Notes under the pieces: model-generated
Told to the model about the DNA's origin: nothing
What the model saw: the letters and a program-made list of their open reading frames with translations, nothing else
Databases searched by the model: none
Origin: DATJSJ01 sp035504175
GTDB lineage: Bacteria; Pseudomonadota; Alphaproteobacteria; Acetobacterales; Acetobacteraceae
Direction of reading: 5' to 3'
Length of the DNA stretch: 61,151 bases
Assembly (NCBI GenBank): GCA_035504175.1
Contig: DATJSJ010000308.1
Span: forward strand, 1 to 61,151
Program-made: the position numbers and the translations under genes
Shown: piece after piece, positions 44,080-53,479 of the stretch
How the letters are laid out: each line of letters begins with the position of its first letter
Numbering within the stretch: the first letter of the stretch is position 1

Positions 44080-44486
44080 GGCGGCGCGTGCGGCAGGCGA
44101 CGCGGTCGGCAGTTGCGATCCGCAAGATTATCTCGCCGCCGCTGCATGCGCCGGGTGCCGTTCCGCCAGCGCCATTCAGGTGATCGCCAGGCCGCCTCGG
44201 CGGATGGCAACGGCGTCCGGTTGCAACAACCATGAAGTTGCGTGAGCCCCGAAGGCCGGATCGTCGAAGCCGCGTACGATCAGCGGCGGCGGACCGGCGG
44301 CCCGCCAGCTTCAGCATCCGGGAGTTGGCAAGGGAGAGCCAGAACCCGGATATCGAGGCGCCGAGTGCCACCCTGCAGGTGGTGATGCCTCATGGGTGGC
44401 GGACGTCCCCGCCGGCATGGCGGCGGGCGCTCCGTTGCCCGTTGCCGCCGGCCGGGCTTAAATCCCGCGCAGGAAGGGAGAAGCCC
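44080..44486. other. 407-bp intergenic region
   Basis: I see no supported gene. Frames here lack plausible products. GCAGGAAGGGAG (44469-44480) is the ribosome binding site of the following lipoprotein gene. No terminator or operator stands out. Confidence 0.35.
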
Positions 44487-44768
44487 ATGCGTTACATCGC
44501 GCTGCTCTCGCTGCTGCTTCTTGCCGGCTGTTACTATCCGTATGGGCCGTATTACGGGTATGGCTATTACCCGTATCCGGGCTATCCCTACGGGCCCGCG
44601 CCTGCCAACTACGCGCCGCCGGCGGCCTATGCTTCACCGCCAGCCGCGGCTCCGGCCCCCGCTCCGCCGGGTTACTCCGAGGAGGAGGCACCGCCGCCCG
44701 ACAATCCCGCCGCCAACGACCCGAACAATTGCGGCACACCGGAAGAGCCGGCACCCTGCCACCGGTAA
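44487..44768 (+). CDS. Small Tyr/Pro-rich lipoprotein
   Basis: This 93-residue protein has a short lipoprotein signal (MRYIALLSLLLLAGC, lipid on Cys 15). The mature part is unusual: a Tyr/Pro/Gly-rich block (YYPYGPYYGYGYYPYPGYPY), a Pro/Ala-rich linker, and an acidic C-terminus with two Cys (NNCGTPEEPAPC). GGAAGGGAG precedes ATG 44487. Such Tyr-rich lipoproteins are common in Acetobacteraceae-like genomes with unknown roles in the envelope. Confidence 0.78.
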   Translation: MRYIALLSLLLLAGCYYPYGPYYGYGYYPYPGYPYGPAPANYAPPAAYASPPAAAPAPAPPGYSEEEAPPPDNPAANDPNNCGTPEEPAPCHR

Positions 44769-45154
44769 GACGGGAGCGCTCTCGGCAAGCGCTCTCCGGG
44801 TCGGACTGAATACCGGCCGCACCGGCCGATCGGATTCTCGGCGGCCGGCCGATGTTCGAACCATGTCCCGAACGCGGCCGGTCGAGGAGAGGCGGCGCGC
44901 GGTCGTGCCCGGCTTCTCCCGTCCGCATCCTGCGAGCACCGGGATCACCGTTATCGCAGCGCACCGGCTGAGGCTCCCCGGCGAGAGCACACGGCTGCGG
45001 ACATTCCCGATGGGGACCATTGTCATTCCGCCTTCCATATGGCTTTCTCGCGCCAAGATGCGGACCGGTCGCCCGCCATCCCGGCGGGATCGCCGCCGCA
45101 TGGCTGCCGGCGCGTGATCCGTACTGACGCTCGCCGCACGGAGGAAACGCCGGC
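44769..45154. other. 386-bp intergenic region before the sulfatase gene
   Basis: There is no gene. GAGCGCT/AGCGCTC (around 44776-44796) forms a short hairpin after the lipoprotein stop, without a T-run. GGAGG (45140-45144) serves the sulfatase gene. Confidence 0.4.
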
Positions 45155-46651
45155 ATGAACGAGGAAACCCTCCCCGGAGGACGGGCGGCGCCGGACGCCG
45201 TCAGCAGGCGCAGACTGCTGCTCGGCGGCGGCGCGAGCCTCGCAGGCGGCGCCGTGGCGGCAGCCGGGCTGTCGCTGCCTGCCTCCGCCGCCGACGCGCA
45301 GGCCGCCGCCGGTGCCGTCAAGCAGCCACCCAATATCGTCTACATCATCGCCGATGATCTCGGCTGGAAGGATGTTGGCTTCCACGGTTCCGACATCAGG
45401 ACCCCCAATCTCGACCGGCTCGCCGAAACCGGGGTGGAATTGGAGGAATTCTACGTCCAGCCGATGTGCACGCCGACGCGCGCCGCGCTACTGACCGGTC
45501 GCTACCCGCTGCGATACGGGCTGCAAACGGGCGCGATCCCGTCGAGCGGGCGCTACGGACTCGCGACCGACGAATGGCTCCTGCCGCAAGCACTGAGTGC
45601 GGCAGGCTATGAGACGGCGCTGATCGGCAAGTGGCACCTTGGCCATGCCGACCGGAAATTCTGGCCGCGGCAACGGGGGTTCGACCATTTCTACGGCGCC
45701 CTCGTCGGCGAGATCGATCACTTCACGCACACGGCGCACGGAGTCGGCGACTGGTACCGTGGCAACAAGCCGATCGAGGAGCCTGGCTACGATACGACGC
45801 TGTTTGGCGACGAAGCGGTGCGGCTGATCGCAGCGCACGATCCGGCCAGGCCGCTCTTCCTCGATCTGTCGTTCACGGCGCCGCACACGCCGTATCAGGC
45901 GCCGGCAGAGTATCTCGACCGATATACGCACATCGCGGACCCGGCCCGTCGTGCCTACGCCGCGATGATCACGGCAATGGACGAGCAGATCGGACGCGTG
46001 GTCGCGGCGCTCGAGGCCCGACAGATGCGCGATAACACGCTGATCGTCTTCCACAGCGACAACGGCGGCACCCGCTCGGCCAAGTTCACCGGCGAATCGG
46101 CGGTCACGGGCGAGCTGCCGCCCGACAACGGGCCCTATCGCGACGGCAAGGGCACGCTGTACGAGGGCGGGACGCGCGTCGTCGCAATCGCCAATTGGCC
46201 CGGCCGGATCAGGCCGGGCAAGGCTGGCGGCATGCTGCATGTCGTGGACATGTATCCGACATTGGTCGAGCTTGCCGGCGGCACTTCGGGAAAGGGCAAG
46301 CCGCTGGACGGCATGTCCGTCTGGACCACCATCAGCGCCGGTGCCGCCTCGCCGCGGCGAGAGATCGTCTACAATGTCGACCCGTTGCTGGCCGCGATGC
46401 GCGAGGAGAACTGGAAGCTGGTCTGGCACGCCCTGCTGCCGGGCCGCATCGAGCTGTTCGATCTCGCAACCGATCCGTCCGAGAAGCTGGACCTGTCGGA
46501 GAAAGCCCCGGAGAAGGTGACGGCGCTGCAGGCGCGAATTCGGGCCCTGGCCTCGCAGATGGAGCAGCCATTGGTGCTGATGGACGCGGTGAGCCTCGTG
46601 CTGGGTCTGCCGCCCTCGACGCCGCTCGAGGCCCTCGAAGGCTCCGGGTGA
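45155..46651 (+). CDS. Exported (TAT) arylsulfatase
   Basis: This is a 498-residue sulfatase. It has a TAT signal (SRRRLLLGGGASLAGG), metal Asp pair in IIADDLGWKD (67-68), the formylglycine-forming motif CTPTRAALLTGR (Cys near 105, converted by FGE), the GKWHLGH Lys/His and FHSDNGG metal Asp/Asn. It would cleave sulfate esters in the periplasm. GGAGG lies 10 bp before ATG 45155. A second, unrelated-sized sulfatase lies close by on the other strand, separated by a DUF202 gene. Confidence 0.9.
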   Translation: MNEETLPGGRAAPDAVSRRRLLLGGGASLAGGAVAAAGLSLPASAADAQAAAGAVKQPPNIVYIIADDLGWKDVGFHGSDIRTPNLDRLAETGVELEEFYVQPMCTPTRAALLTGRYPLRYGLQTGAIPSSGRYGLATDEWLLPQALSAAGYETALIGKWHLGHADRKFWPRQRGFDHFYGALVGEIDHFTHTAHGVGDWYRGNKPIEEPGYDTTLFGDEAVRLIAAHDPARPLFLDLSFTAPHTPYQAPAEYLDRYTHIADPARRAYAAMITAMDEQIGRVVAALEARQMRDNTLIVFHSDNGGTRSAKFTGESAVTGELPPDNGPYRDGKGTLYEGGTRVVAIANWPGRIRPGKAGGMLHVVDMYPTLVELAGGTSGKGKPLDGMSVWTTISAGAASPRREIVYNVDPLLAAMREENWKLVWHALLPGRIELFDLATDPSEKLDLSEKAPEKVTALQARIRALASQMEQPLVLMDAVSLVLGLPPSTPLEALEGSG

Positions 46652-46840
46652 CCGCCCCGCGCGAGCCATTCGCGACAGCGGTCGCTGCCGGTCGCGCGTG
46701 GCAGGCGCGCACGGTCGTCCAATCTCTCCCATTGGCGGCCGCGAACAACGGGCGGTGACGACGGTTGCCTGCGCGCGACGGTCGGGATCAAAAGTGACCG
46801 TACCGGGTCGCACGCGATTCCGGCGCCCATTTCGGCCGCG

Positions 46841-47230
46841 TCACCACAGAATCGCGACGAGGCCAAACGTTCCGATCAGCATGAGGATGGCGGCGACGGA
46901 CATCGCGATCGGGCGCATCGCATTATAGGCGAAATCGGGCTGTGACAGCCGCTTGAGAACGCGGGCATGCTGGACGATTGCGGCGAGCAGACCGAGAACT
47001 CCCAGCACGATGAAGCTTGCACCGAAGATCAACGCGCTGTGGGGGAGCTCAAGCCGCGAGTGCAGGCCGGCGGCCCTGAGGTAAGCGTCGAGCTTGCCGA
47101 TTCCGAAGCCGAATCCGATCAGGGACAAGGCCGTCCGGATCCAGGCCATGAGCGTGCGTTCCGCGGCTTCCCGGTTGCGCTCCCTGGCAAGCTCGTTCGC
47201 CGTATTCGCGACCACTGGCTTGTCGTTCAT
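46841..47230 (-). CDS. DUF202 (YidH-family) membrane protein
   Basis: This is a 129-residue protein with a polar start (RERNREAAERTLMAWIRTALSLIGFGFGI, the DUF202 signature) and three membrane helices. The function is unknown; relatives are small inner-membrane proteins. ATG 47230 was chosen over an upstream TTG. It runs in the same direction as the large sulfatase upstream (93 bp from that gene's stop to this start) and may be co-transcribed. Confidence 0.85.
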   Translation of the reverse strand: MNDKPVVANTANELARERNREAAERTLMAWIRTALSLIGFGFGIGKLDAYLRAAGLHSRLELPHSALIFGASFIVLGVLGLLAAIVQHARVLKRLSQPDFAYNAMRPIAMSVAAILMLIGTFGLVAILW

Positions 47231-47323
47231 CGGCAATTCACCTGGCGCGCCGCGTGGACCGCCACCGTCGGATGGGTGATGGGCCGCTGCACGGTCGCGA
47301 TCCCATCACCATCCACGGGCCGA

Positions 47324-49699
47324 CTACTGCCGCGCCATGGCAATCCGGATGGCGTCCTCGGGTGCCACGAGATGATCCGCGCTCTCGGCGGCGCCGCCGA
47401 TGGCGAGCTGCACGCCGTTGACCGTGCCGTTGAAGGCGTTGCCGCGCGGCCCGTAGTCCTGCGACACCGGGGCGCCGCTGTCCTCGCCGACGTCGCAACC
47501 GTCATCGGCCGAAAACACCATCGCCTGCGTCATCGGGATGCTGCCTTCGCCGACCTTCTCGCCATCGACGAAGAGCGTCACCTGTCCGCCCTTGCCCAGC
47601 CCGCCGCCGGCGTAGGCAAACTCCATGCGCACCTGATGCGCGCCGGCGGGCAGCGACGACCCGGCTTCGACATAGTAGTAGTGCACTCCTGCGACATTGT
47701 AGCAGTATTTGAGCTTGCCGTTCCTCGCATAGAGACTCCAGCCGCCGATGTTGGCGCCCTGCGCAATGATGACACCTTCGGCGCCCGACTCCGGAACGAC
47801 GATCTCGGCGGTGACGGAGTGGGACTTGTTCTTGATATTGAGGACACAGTTCTCCGAGAGGCGGCCCATTCCGCGGAACAGAACCTGCGTGCTGCCCTTG
47901 ACCAGGACCGGCCGGCCGGCGGTATCCGGGTTGAATTTCTCGGCGGTCCGGTCGTCGATCGGCAGCACGTTGTAGCGCGTCGCCTCGATCAGCCACAGGC
48001 GCTGCATTTCGTGCAGCTTCTCCGGCATCTCCTTGGCGAGGTCGTGGGCCTGGCTCCAGTCTTTCTGCGTATCGTAGAGTTCCCAGACATCGTCATCGAG
48101 GGCCACGGTCTTTCGACCCACGAGCACCCAGGGGGTCGCGTGCTTCGTCACCGCGGCCCAGCCTTTGTGATAGATGCCGCGGTTGCCGAGAATTTCGAAA
48201 TACTGCGTCTCGTGCCGCTCCGGGACATTGGCGTCGTCGAACGAGTAGCGCATGCTCACGCCCTCGATCGGCCGCTGCTGTACGCCGTTGACGGAGATCG
48301 GCTCGGGCAGCCCCGCCACCTCGAGGATCGTCGGCGCGATGTCGATGACATGGCAGAACTGCGAGCGGATTTCGCCTCTGGCTTTGATGCCGTTCGGCCA
48401 GTGCACGATGGTGCCGTTCCGGGTTCCGCCCCAATGCGAGGCGACCTGCTTGGTCCATTGGTAAGGCGTGTTCATGGCGTGGGCCCAGCCCACGGCGTAG
48501 TGGTTGTATGACTCCGGCCCGCCGAGCTTTTCGTACCGTTCCATGAGGAATTCCGGGGTCTCAAGGGCGGCCAGGCCATTGAAATTGGCCATCTCGTTAT
48601 ACGCGCCGTTCAGCGTGCCTTCGGCCGAGGCACCATTGTCGCCGACGATGTAGTAGATCAGCGTGTCATCGAGTATGTTCAGCTTCGCGAGCAGCTCGAG
48701 CAGCCGGCCGACGTGGTGGTCGGTGTACTCCAGGAAGCCGGCATAGACCTCCATCTGTCGCCGCAGGATCGGCTTCATCGCCTCCGGCATGTCGTCCCAC
48801 GCCGGGATCTCGGCGTGACGCGCCGTGAGCTCGCAATCGGGCGGAACCACGCCGAGGTTTTTCTGACGGGCGAGCGTCTCCTCGCGCAGCCGGTCCCAGC
48901 CCTGGTCGAACCGTCCCTTGTACTTGTCCGCCCATGCCTTGGGCACATGGTGCGGCGCGTGCGTGGCGCCCGGCGCAAAATAGACGAAGAAGGGCTTGTC
49001 GGGCGCGAGGGCCTTCTGCTGCGCGATCCAGCCCATCGCCTTGTCGGTCATGTCCGCCATGAAGTGGTAGCCCTCTTCGGGCGTCTGCTTCGGCTCGACC
49101 GGCGTCGTCCCCTCGTACAGCGATGGATACCACTGGTTCGCCTCGCCGCCGATGAAGCCATAGAAATACTCGAAGCCGCCGCCGCCGCTCGGCCATGCAT
49201 CGAACGGTCCGACCGGGCTCGTCTCCCACACCGGCACTTCGTGACACTTGCCGAACTGCGCGGTCGAATAGCCGTTCAGCTTCAAGGTGCGGGCGAGGGG
49301 AGAAATCGTGTTCGGCAGCACCGAGCTGTAGCCGGGCGCGCCCGTCGCAATCTCGGTAATGCCACCCATGCCGGCGGAGTGGTGGTTGCGTCCGCTCAGC
49401 AGCGCCGCCCGCGTCGGGGAGCAGAGGGCGGTGGTGTGGAACCGATTGTATTTGAGTCCGGCCGCCGCCAGCTTCTCGGCGTTCGGCGTCTGGCACGGGC
49501 CGCCGAAGGCGCTCGCGGAGCCGAACCCGGCATCGTCGATCAGGACGATCAGAACGTTCGGCGCACCCTTCGGCGGCCGCAACTGCTCGATGGGCGGGAA
49601 TCTGGTGTCCGGATCCCGCGCGTCATAGGTGATCAGCCCGGTTCGCTCACGCGCGGGAATCGGCAGATGCGAACGATGTTTCTGGTCTTCGTTGCTCAT
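47324..49699 (-). CDS. Large cytosolic-type arylsulfatase
   Basis: This is a 791-residue sulfatase without a signal peptide. It starts at ATG 49699 with GGGAGGGG upstream. Metal Asp residues lie in IVLIDDAGFG, the formylglycine motif is CSPTRAALLSGR (Cys near 93), GKCHEVPVWE replaces the usual GKWH, and GDNGAS carries metal ligands. A C-terminal beta-type domain (about 620-790, VLNIKNKSHSVTAEI, VRMEFAYAGGG) follows, making it much longer than the classic 536-residue Pseudomonas enzyme. It would release sulfate from organic esters inside the cell. The GKxH change to GKCH is worth noting. Confidence 0.9.
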   Translation of the reverse strand: MSNEDQKHRSHLPIPARERTGLITYDARDPDTRFPPIEQLRPPKGAPNVLIVLIDDAGFGSASAFGGPCQTPNAEKLAAAGLKYNRFHTTALCSPTRAALLSGRNHHSAGMGGITEIATGAPGYSSVLPNTISPLARTLKLNGYSTAQFGKCHEVPVWETSPVGPFDAWPSGGGGFEYFYGFIGGEANQWYPSLYEGTTPVEPKQTPEEGYHFMADMTDKAMGWIAQQKALAPDKPFFVYFAPGATHAPHHVPKAWADKYKGRFDQGWDRLREETLARQKNLGVVPPDCELTARHAEIPAWDDMPEAMKPILRRQMEVYAGFLEYTDHHVGRLLELLAKLNILDDTLIYYIVGDNGASAEGTLNGAYNEMANFNGLAALETPEFLMERYEKLGGPESYNHYAVGWAHAMNTPYQWTKQVASHWGGTRNGTIVHWPNGIKARGEIRSQFCHVIDIAPTILEVAGLPEPISVNGVQQRPIEGVSMRYSFDDANVPERHETQYFEILGNRGIYHKGWAAVTKHATPWVLVGRKTVALDDDVWELYDTQKDWSQAHDLAKEMPEKLHEMQRLWLIEATRYNVLPIDDRTAEKFNPDTAGRPVLVKGSTQVLFRGMGRLSENCVLNIKNKSHSVTAEIVVPESGAEGVIIAQGANIGGWSLYARNGKLKYCYNVAGVHYYYVEAGSSLPAGAHQVRMEFAYAGGGLGKGGQVTLFVDGEKVGEGSIPMTQAMVFSADDGCDVGEDSGAPVSQDYGPRGNAFNGTVNGVQLAIGGAAESADHLVAPEDAIRIAMARQ

Positions 49700-50480
49700 G
49701 TAACGCCCCTCCCGTTGCAGCATCAGTATGGTCCGGTTCGACGGCGGACGCAAATGAAGCCGGTACGACCGGCCGCCCTGTCCACGGATCTCGGACGACA
49801 CGCGAGGTGACGACGGCGACGGCAAACAATCCGCGCGCGCGGCTGAAGACCAACCGCGATTAGCTTGCCGAGGATCCCGATGCCGTATGCCTGCCGCGGG
49901 CACTTTCGTCCCGCGCGAGCGCGGTAGTGTCAAGCGCGCCCGTTTCGCCGCAATCGCTTCGTCGCAGCCAGCCAGACCTTGCGTACGTGGCGGCGTCACC
50001 GCGGGCGACGGGAAGGACCGGATTGTGACATCTCCGGTCGTACCGGTGCGCGCGCGAAACCAGCACGCCGCGATCGCTGTGTTATCGAACGGGAGGATCG
50101 GCCGTCAGCCGACGGACGCGAGCTTCGCCGCATCCTGCTCCTCGGGCGCAGCGAAACTGTTTTGCGGAGATTCGCAGCGTGGGTGCACGGCTGGGCTCGC
50201 GCCTTCGACTTCGGCGGGGAACCGTGCCCGATGGCGCCCGGTTCCGATCGCGCAGGATCGAGACGTACAGCAGTCAGCGCCGTTTCCGCCAACCGGGATC
50301 TCGATGCGTGAAGCGTAAGCCGCTCGGAGCGAGTGCGGTCATGCGATGCATCCACACGGGCAAGGCGCGTTCAGCGCTGGCGCGACATCCGCCGCAACGT
50401 CGCTCCCGGCCGTTGGTCGACCAGCCGCAAGCCGCGCCGCGGATCGGCCACGACGGCGTCGCCGGCTCGCCGGACAGCGC
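49700..50480. other. 781-bp region without a supported gene
   Basis: Open frames here (for example 49887-50318) look like composition-driven chance frames: low similarity to any family, many Arg/Ser/Pro. No terminator or operator is clear. The sequence could be the long upstream region of the sulfatase on one side and the 3' end of the repair operon on the other. Confidence 0.45.
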
Positions 50481-51161
50481 TCACTCTTCCATATCGATCC
50501 AGGACAGATGCCCACCCTTGCCCGCGCCGGTGTCGAGGAACACCGCGGCACCGCCTGCCGCGCCGTGCTTCACCCAGGGCCGCCCGTCGTGGCTGCGCCA
50601 GTCATGGCCGCAATAGACCGTCAGTCCGCCGGGGATCGTGTCCACCCAATCGAGCACGCGCTCCGGGTAGCCGTCCGGCTGCATCCGGCCGGTCGTCTGG
50701 CCGAACAGCGCCCGCGACAGCACCGGCTCGACCCGCACCGGACCGAGCGGCGCCGCCCGGTGCAGCATCGCCGGGTGGAAGGCGCCGTGCACGAAGAAGG
50801 CATTGCGCCAGGCGAGCCACGCCGGCGCGACGCCGATCGCCGCCAGCGTGCGGCGGCGCAGCTCGGGATCGAGCGCCGCGAGCGTCGCGCCGAGCCCGGC
50901 ATCGATCCGCACCGCCCGCCCGCCGAGGGCGCGGGCGAGCTTGTGATCGTGGTTGCCGAGCAGGAAGAGGCCGCGGCCGCTCTCGACCAGATCGAGTGCG
51001 ATGCGCAGCGCCGCCGCCGGGTCGTCGCCGCCATCGGTCAGGTCGCCGAGCTGCACCACGAACCGGTCGGTCGCGACGGCGGCCGCCAAGGCGCGCGCGT
51101 CGCCGTGCACGTCGCCGACCACGCGCAGTCCCGCGTCATCCGGAATCGCCGGCGCGGTCAC
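50481..51161 (-). CDS. Metallophosphoesterase (PrpA/ApaH-like Ser/Thr phosphatase type)
   Basis: This is a 226-residue calcineurin-like phosphoesterase with metal motifs VVGDVHGDA, LGDLTDGGDD and LLGNHDHKL, the distant His in FFVHGAF, and CGHDWR. It starts at GTG 51161, overlapping the photolyase stop (GTGA), so it is the last gene of the repair operon. Its substrate may be a phosphoprotein or dinucleotide. The place in a DNA-repair operon is notable but its function there is unknown. Confidence 0.85.
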   Translation of the reverse strand: MTAPAIPDDAGLRVVGDVHGDARALAAAVATDRFVVQLGDLTDGGDDPAAALRIALDLVESGRGLFLLGNHDHKLARALGGRAVRIDAGLGATLAALDPELRRRTLAAIGVAPAWLAWRNAFFVHGAFHPAMLHRAAPLGPVRVEPVLSRALFGQTTGRMQPDGYPERVLDWVDTIPGGLTVYCGHDWRSHDGRPWVKHGAAGGAAVFLDTGAGKGGHLSWIDMEE

Positions 51162-52642
51162 GCGGCGCCGCGCACCGTGTTCTCCCAGGCCGCGAGCGCA
51201 CGGCGGCGCCCGAGATCGAGATCGACAACCGGATGCGGATAGGTGCGGCCGAGCATGACGCCGGCCGCTTCCAGCACGAGCGGCGGCGCGGTCCACGGCG
51301 CGTGGAGATGCGTATCGGGGAGACCGGCGATCTCCGGCACGAAGGCGCGGACATAGGCGCCGTCGGGATCGAAGCGCGCGCCCTGGGTCGCCGGGTTGAA
51401 CACGCGGAAGAACGGCGCGCTGTCCACACCCGAGCCCGCGACCCACTGCCACCCGGCGCTGTTCGAGGCGAGATCGGCATCGACCAGCGTGTCCCAGAAC
51501 CAGGCCTCGCCTTCGCGCCAGTCGATCAACTGGTGCTTGATCAGGAAGGACGCGGTGATCATGCGGACCCGGTTGTGCATCCAGCCGGTCTGCCAGAGCT
51601 GGCGCATGCCCGCGTCCACGATCGGCACGCCGGTCAGGCCGCGCTGCCAGGCGCGCAGCCCGCGCCGGTCGTGCCGGAAGGGCAGGTTGGCGTAGGCGGG
51701 GCGCAACGGCTGCTCCGGCATGTGCGGATGATGCCAGAGCAGATAGGCCGCGAATTCGCGCCACAGTAGTTCCGCCAGGAAGCGGTCCGGTCCGGTGCCG
51801 CCCCGGTCGGCGGCGTGGTCGGCGGCATGCGCGGCGGCGTGCCAGACCTGGCCGGGCGAGATTTCGCCCCAATGCAGATGCGGCGACAGCATCGAGGTGC
51901 CGTCCGTCCCTGGCTGGTTGCGCCGCCGGTCATAGGCGTCCAGCCCCTCGCGCTGGAAGCCGCGCAGCCGCGCGGCCGCGCCGGCTTCGCCCGGCCTCCA
52001 AGTCGCGCGCAATCCGCCGGCCCAGTCCGGGTGGGTCGGCAGCAGGTCCCAATCCTCCGGTCGGTCGACGGCGGGCGCGGCGGCGGCGGCGAGATGGCGC
52101 GGCGCCGGCAACGGGCGCGGCGGCGGCGGCAGGGCGCGGCAGGTGCGGGCGAACGGCGTGTAGACGGCGTGCACGCCGCCGCTGCGGGTGCGGACCGCAT
52201 CCAGGTCGAACAGCGTTGCCGTGCGGTGCCAATGGGTCTGAACGCCACGGCCGTCCAGCGCGGCCTCGACCGCGCGATCGGCGCGCCGCGCCCAGGGCTC
52301 GTGCAGGATCCCGGCGTGCAGCGCCGCGGCGCCGGTTTCCTCGACCAGGCGCGGGATCGCCTCATGCCAGGGGCCGCGACGGAGCACCAGCGGCGCGCCG
52401 AGTGTGTCCAGCGCCTCGGCCAGGGCGGCAAGGCTGCCGTGCAGCCACCAGCGGGACGCGCCGCCCGGCGCCCAGCGTCCCGGCGTCGTCTCGTCGAGCA
52501 CGAAGACCGGCAGCACCGGCCGGCCGCTCGCGAGGGCGGCGTGCAGCGCGGCGTGGTCGTGCAGGCGCAGGTCCTGGCGGAACCAGACCAGCGCCGGCGC
52601 CTCGGATGATGCGGTCTGCCTGCGTGCCATCGCCTCGCCCAT
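51158..52642 (-). CDS. phrB: Deoxyribodipyrimidine photolyase
   Basis: This is a 494-residue flavoprotein that uses blue light to split pyrimidine dimers. It has an N-terminal antenna domain (VWFRQDLRLHDHAALHAAL), then the FAD-binding helical domain with TSMLSPHLHWGEISPGQVW, WREFAAYLLWHHPHM, GVPIVDAGMRQLWQTGWMHNRVRM, and WQWVAGSGVDSAPFFRVFNP. The ATG at 52642 (or 52630) is chosen from GAGGAAGG upstream. It belongs to one operon with a PdeM nuclease and Lhr helicase upstream and a phosphoesterase downstream. Confidence 0.92.
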   Translation of the reverse strand: MGEAMARRQTASSEAPALVWFRQDLRLHDHAALHAALASGRPVLPVFVLDETTPGRWAPGGASRWWLHGSLAALAEALDTLGAPLVLRRGPWHEAIPRLVEETGAAALHAGILHEPWARRADRAVEAALDGRGVQTHWHRTATLFDLDAVRTRSGGVHAVYTPFARTCRALPPPPRPLPAPRHLAAAAAPAVDRPEDWDLLPTHPDWAGGLRATWRPGEAGAAARLRGFQREGLDAYDRRRNQPGTDGTSMLSPHLHWGEISPGQVWHAAAHAADHAADRGGTGPDRFLAELLWREFAAYLLWHHPHMPEQPLRPAYANLPFRHDRRGLRAWQRGLTGVPIVDAGMRQLWQTGWMHNRVRMITASFLIKHQLIDWREGEAWFWDTLVDADLASNSAGWQWVAGSGVDSAPFFRVFNPATQGARFDPDGAYVRAFVPEIAGLPDTHLHAPWTAPPLVLEAAGVMLGRTYPHPVVDLDLGRRRALAAWENTVRGAA

Positions 52643-52780
52643 GCCTTCCTCGGCGGAGATGCGGGTGGATGGCGGAATGGGAAGGGCAAACGGCGCATCC
52701 GGCTGTAGCGATCGCCGGTCGAGGGCTCCGAACACGCATTGGACGGCGTGCCGGAACCTCCTGATCCCCGGCAGCCGGCG

Positions 52781-53479
52781 TCAATCCGCCGCGGCGCCGA
52801 CCGCGCGCGGCATGGCCTGGGCGAGGGCGAAGCTGTACAGCCGCTCTCGCCCGAGCAGGAACACGCGCCCGCCGCGCGGGAACAGGCGGATGATCTCCGG
52901 GTGGCGCACGTCGAGCCCGCCGGTGTAGGCGCCGAACGCCGGCAGGATCACGCGGCGGGCATCGGCGACGAAACACGGCCGGGCGACGGTCGCGGCCCGG
53001 GTCGGCACGGTCGCGCGCGGATGGAAATGGCCGCTGATTTCGCCCGCGGTGCGCGGCTCGGCGATGTGGCGAAAGCGCAGCGCGCCGAGGCGGAACTCCG
53101 CCGCTGCCTCGCCGCCGATGCCGGGCGCCGGCAGCGGGTCGTGATTGCCCAGCACCCAGACGAAGCGCGCCTGCGCCGTCAGCGCCGCGAGCCGCGCCGC
53201 GTCCGCCGCCGCCAGCCGGGCGTGGCCATCGCCGTCATGGAAACTGTCGCCGAGCGCCACGACGATGCGCGGCCGCCAGTGGCGCAGCGCCAGGGCCAGC
53301 CGCTCCAGCGTTACCCGCGTGTCCCAGGGCGGCACCAGCCGGCCGCGCACAGCGGCGGCGCTGCCCTTTTCCAGGTGCAGATCGGCGACGGCGAGCAGAT
53401 GCTGCTCCGGCCAGACCAGCACGCCCGACGGGTCGAGCAGCAGCCGCTCGCCGGCGATATGGATCGGGGCCGCGGTCAT
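52781..53479 (-). CDS. pdeM: Ligase-associated DNA-damage-response endonuclease PdeM
   Basis: This is a 232-residue calcineurin-like phosphoesterase matching PdeM, the nuclease that goes with an Lhr-type helicase in the ligase-associated DNA damage response. Metal motifs are VADLHLEKGSAAA, ALGDSFHDGDG, VLGNHDPLP and ISGHFHPRA. Its ATG overlaps the helicase stop (ATGA). The ligase and exonuclease members of the cassette are not in the window, so they may lie elsewhere or be absent. Confidence 0.9.
   Translation of the reverse strand: MTAAPIHIAGERLLLDPSGVLVWPEQHLLAVADLHLEKGSAAAVRGRLVPPWDTRVTLERLALALRHWRPRIVVALGDSFHDGDGHARLAAADAARLAALTAQARFVWVLGNHDPLPAPGIGGEAAAEFRLGALRFRHIAEPRTAGEISGHFHPRATVPTRAATVARPCFVADARRVILPAFGAYTGGLDVRHPEIIRLFPRGGRVFLLGRERLYSFALAQAMPRAVGAAAD

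Noticed and set aside
49887..50318. Possible 143-residue protein in the gap before the repair operon
   Set aside because: It has an Arg/Ser/Pro-dominated sequence, no clear ribosome binding site and no recognisable domain; likely chance.
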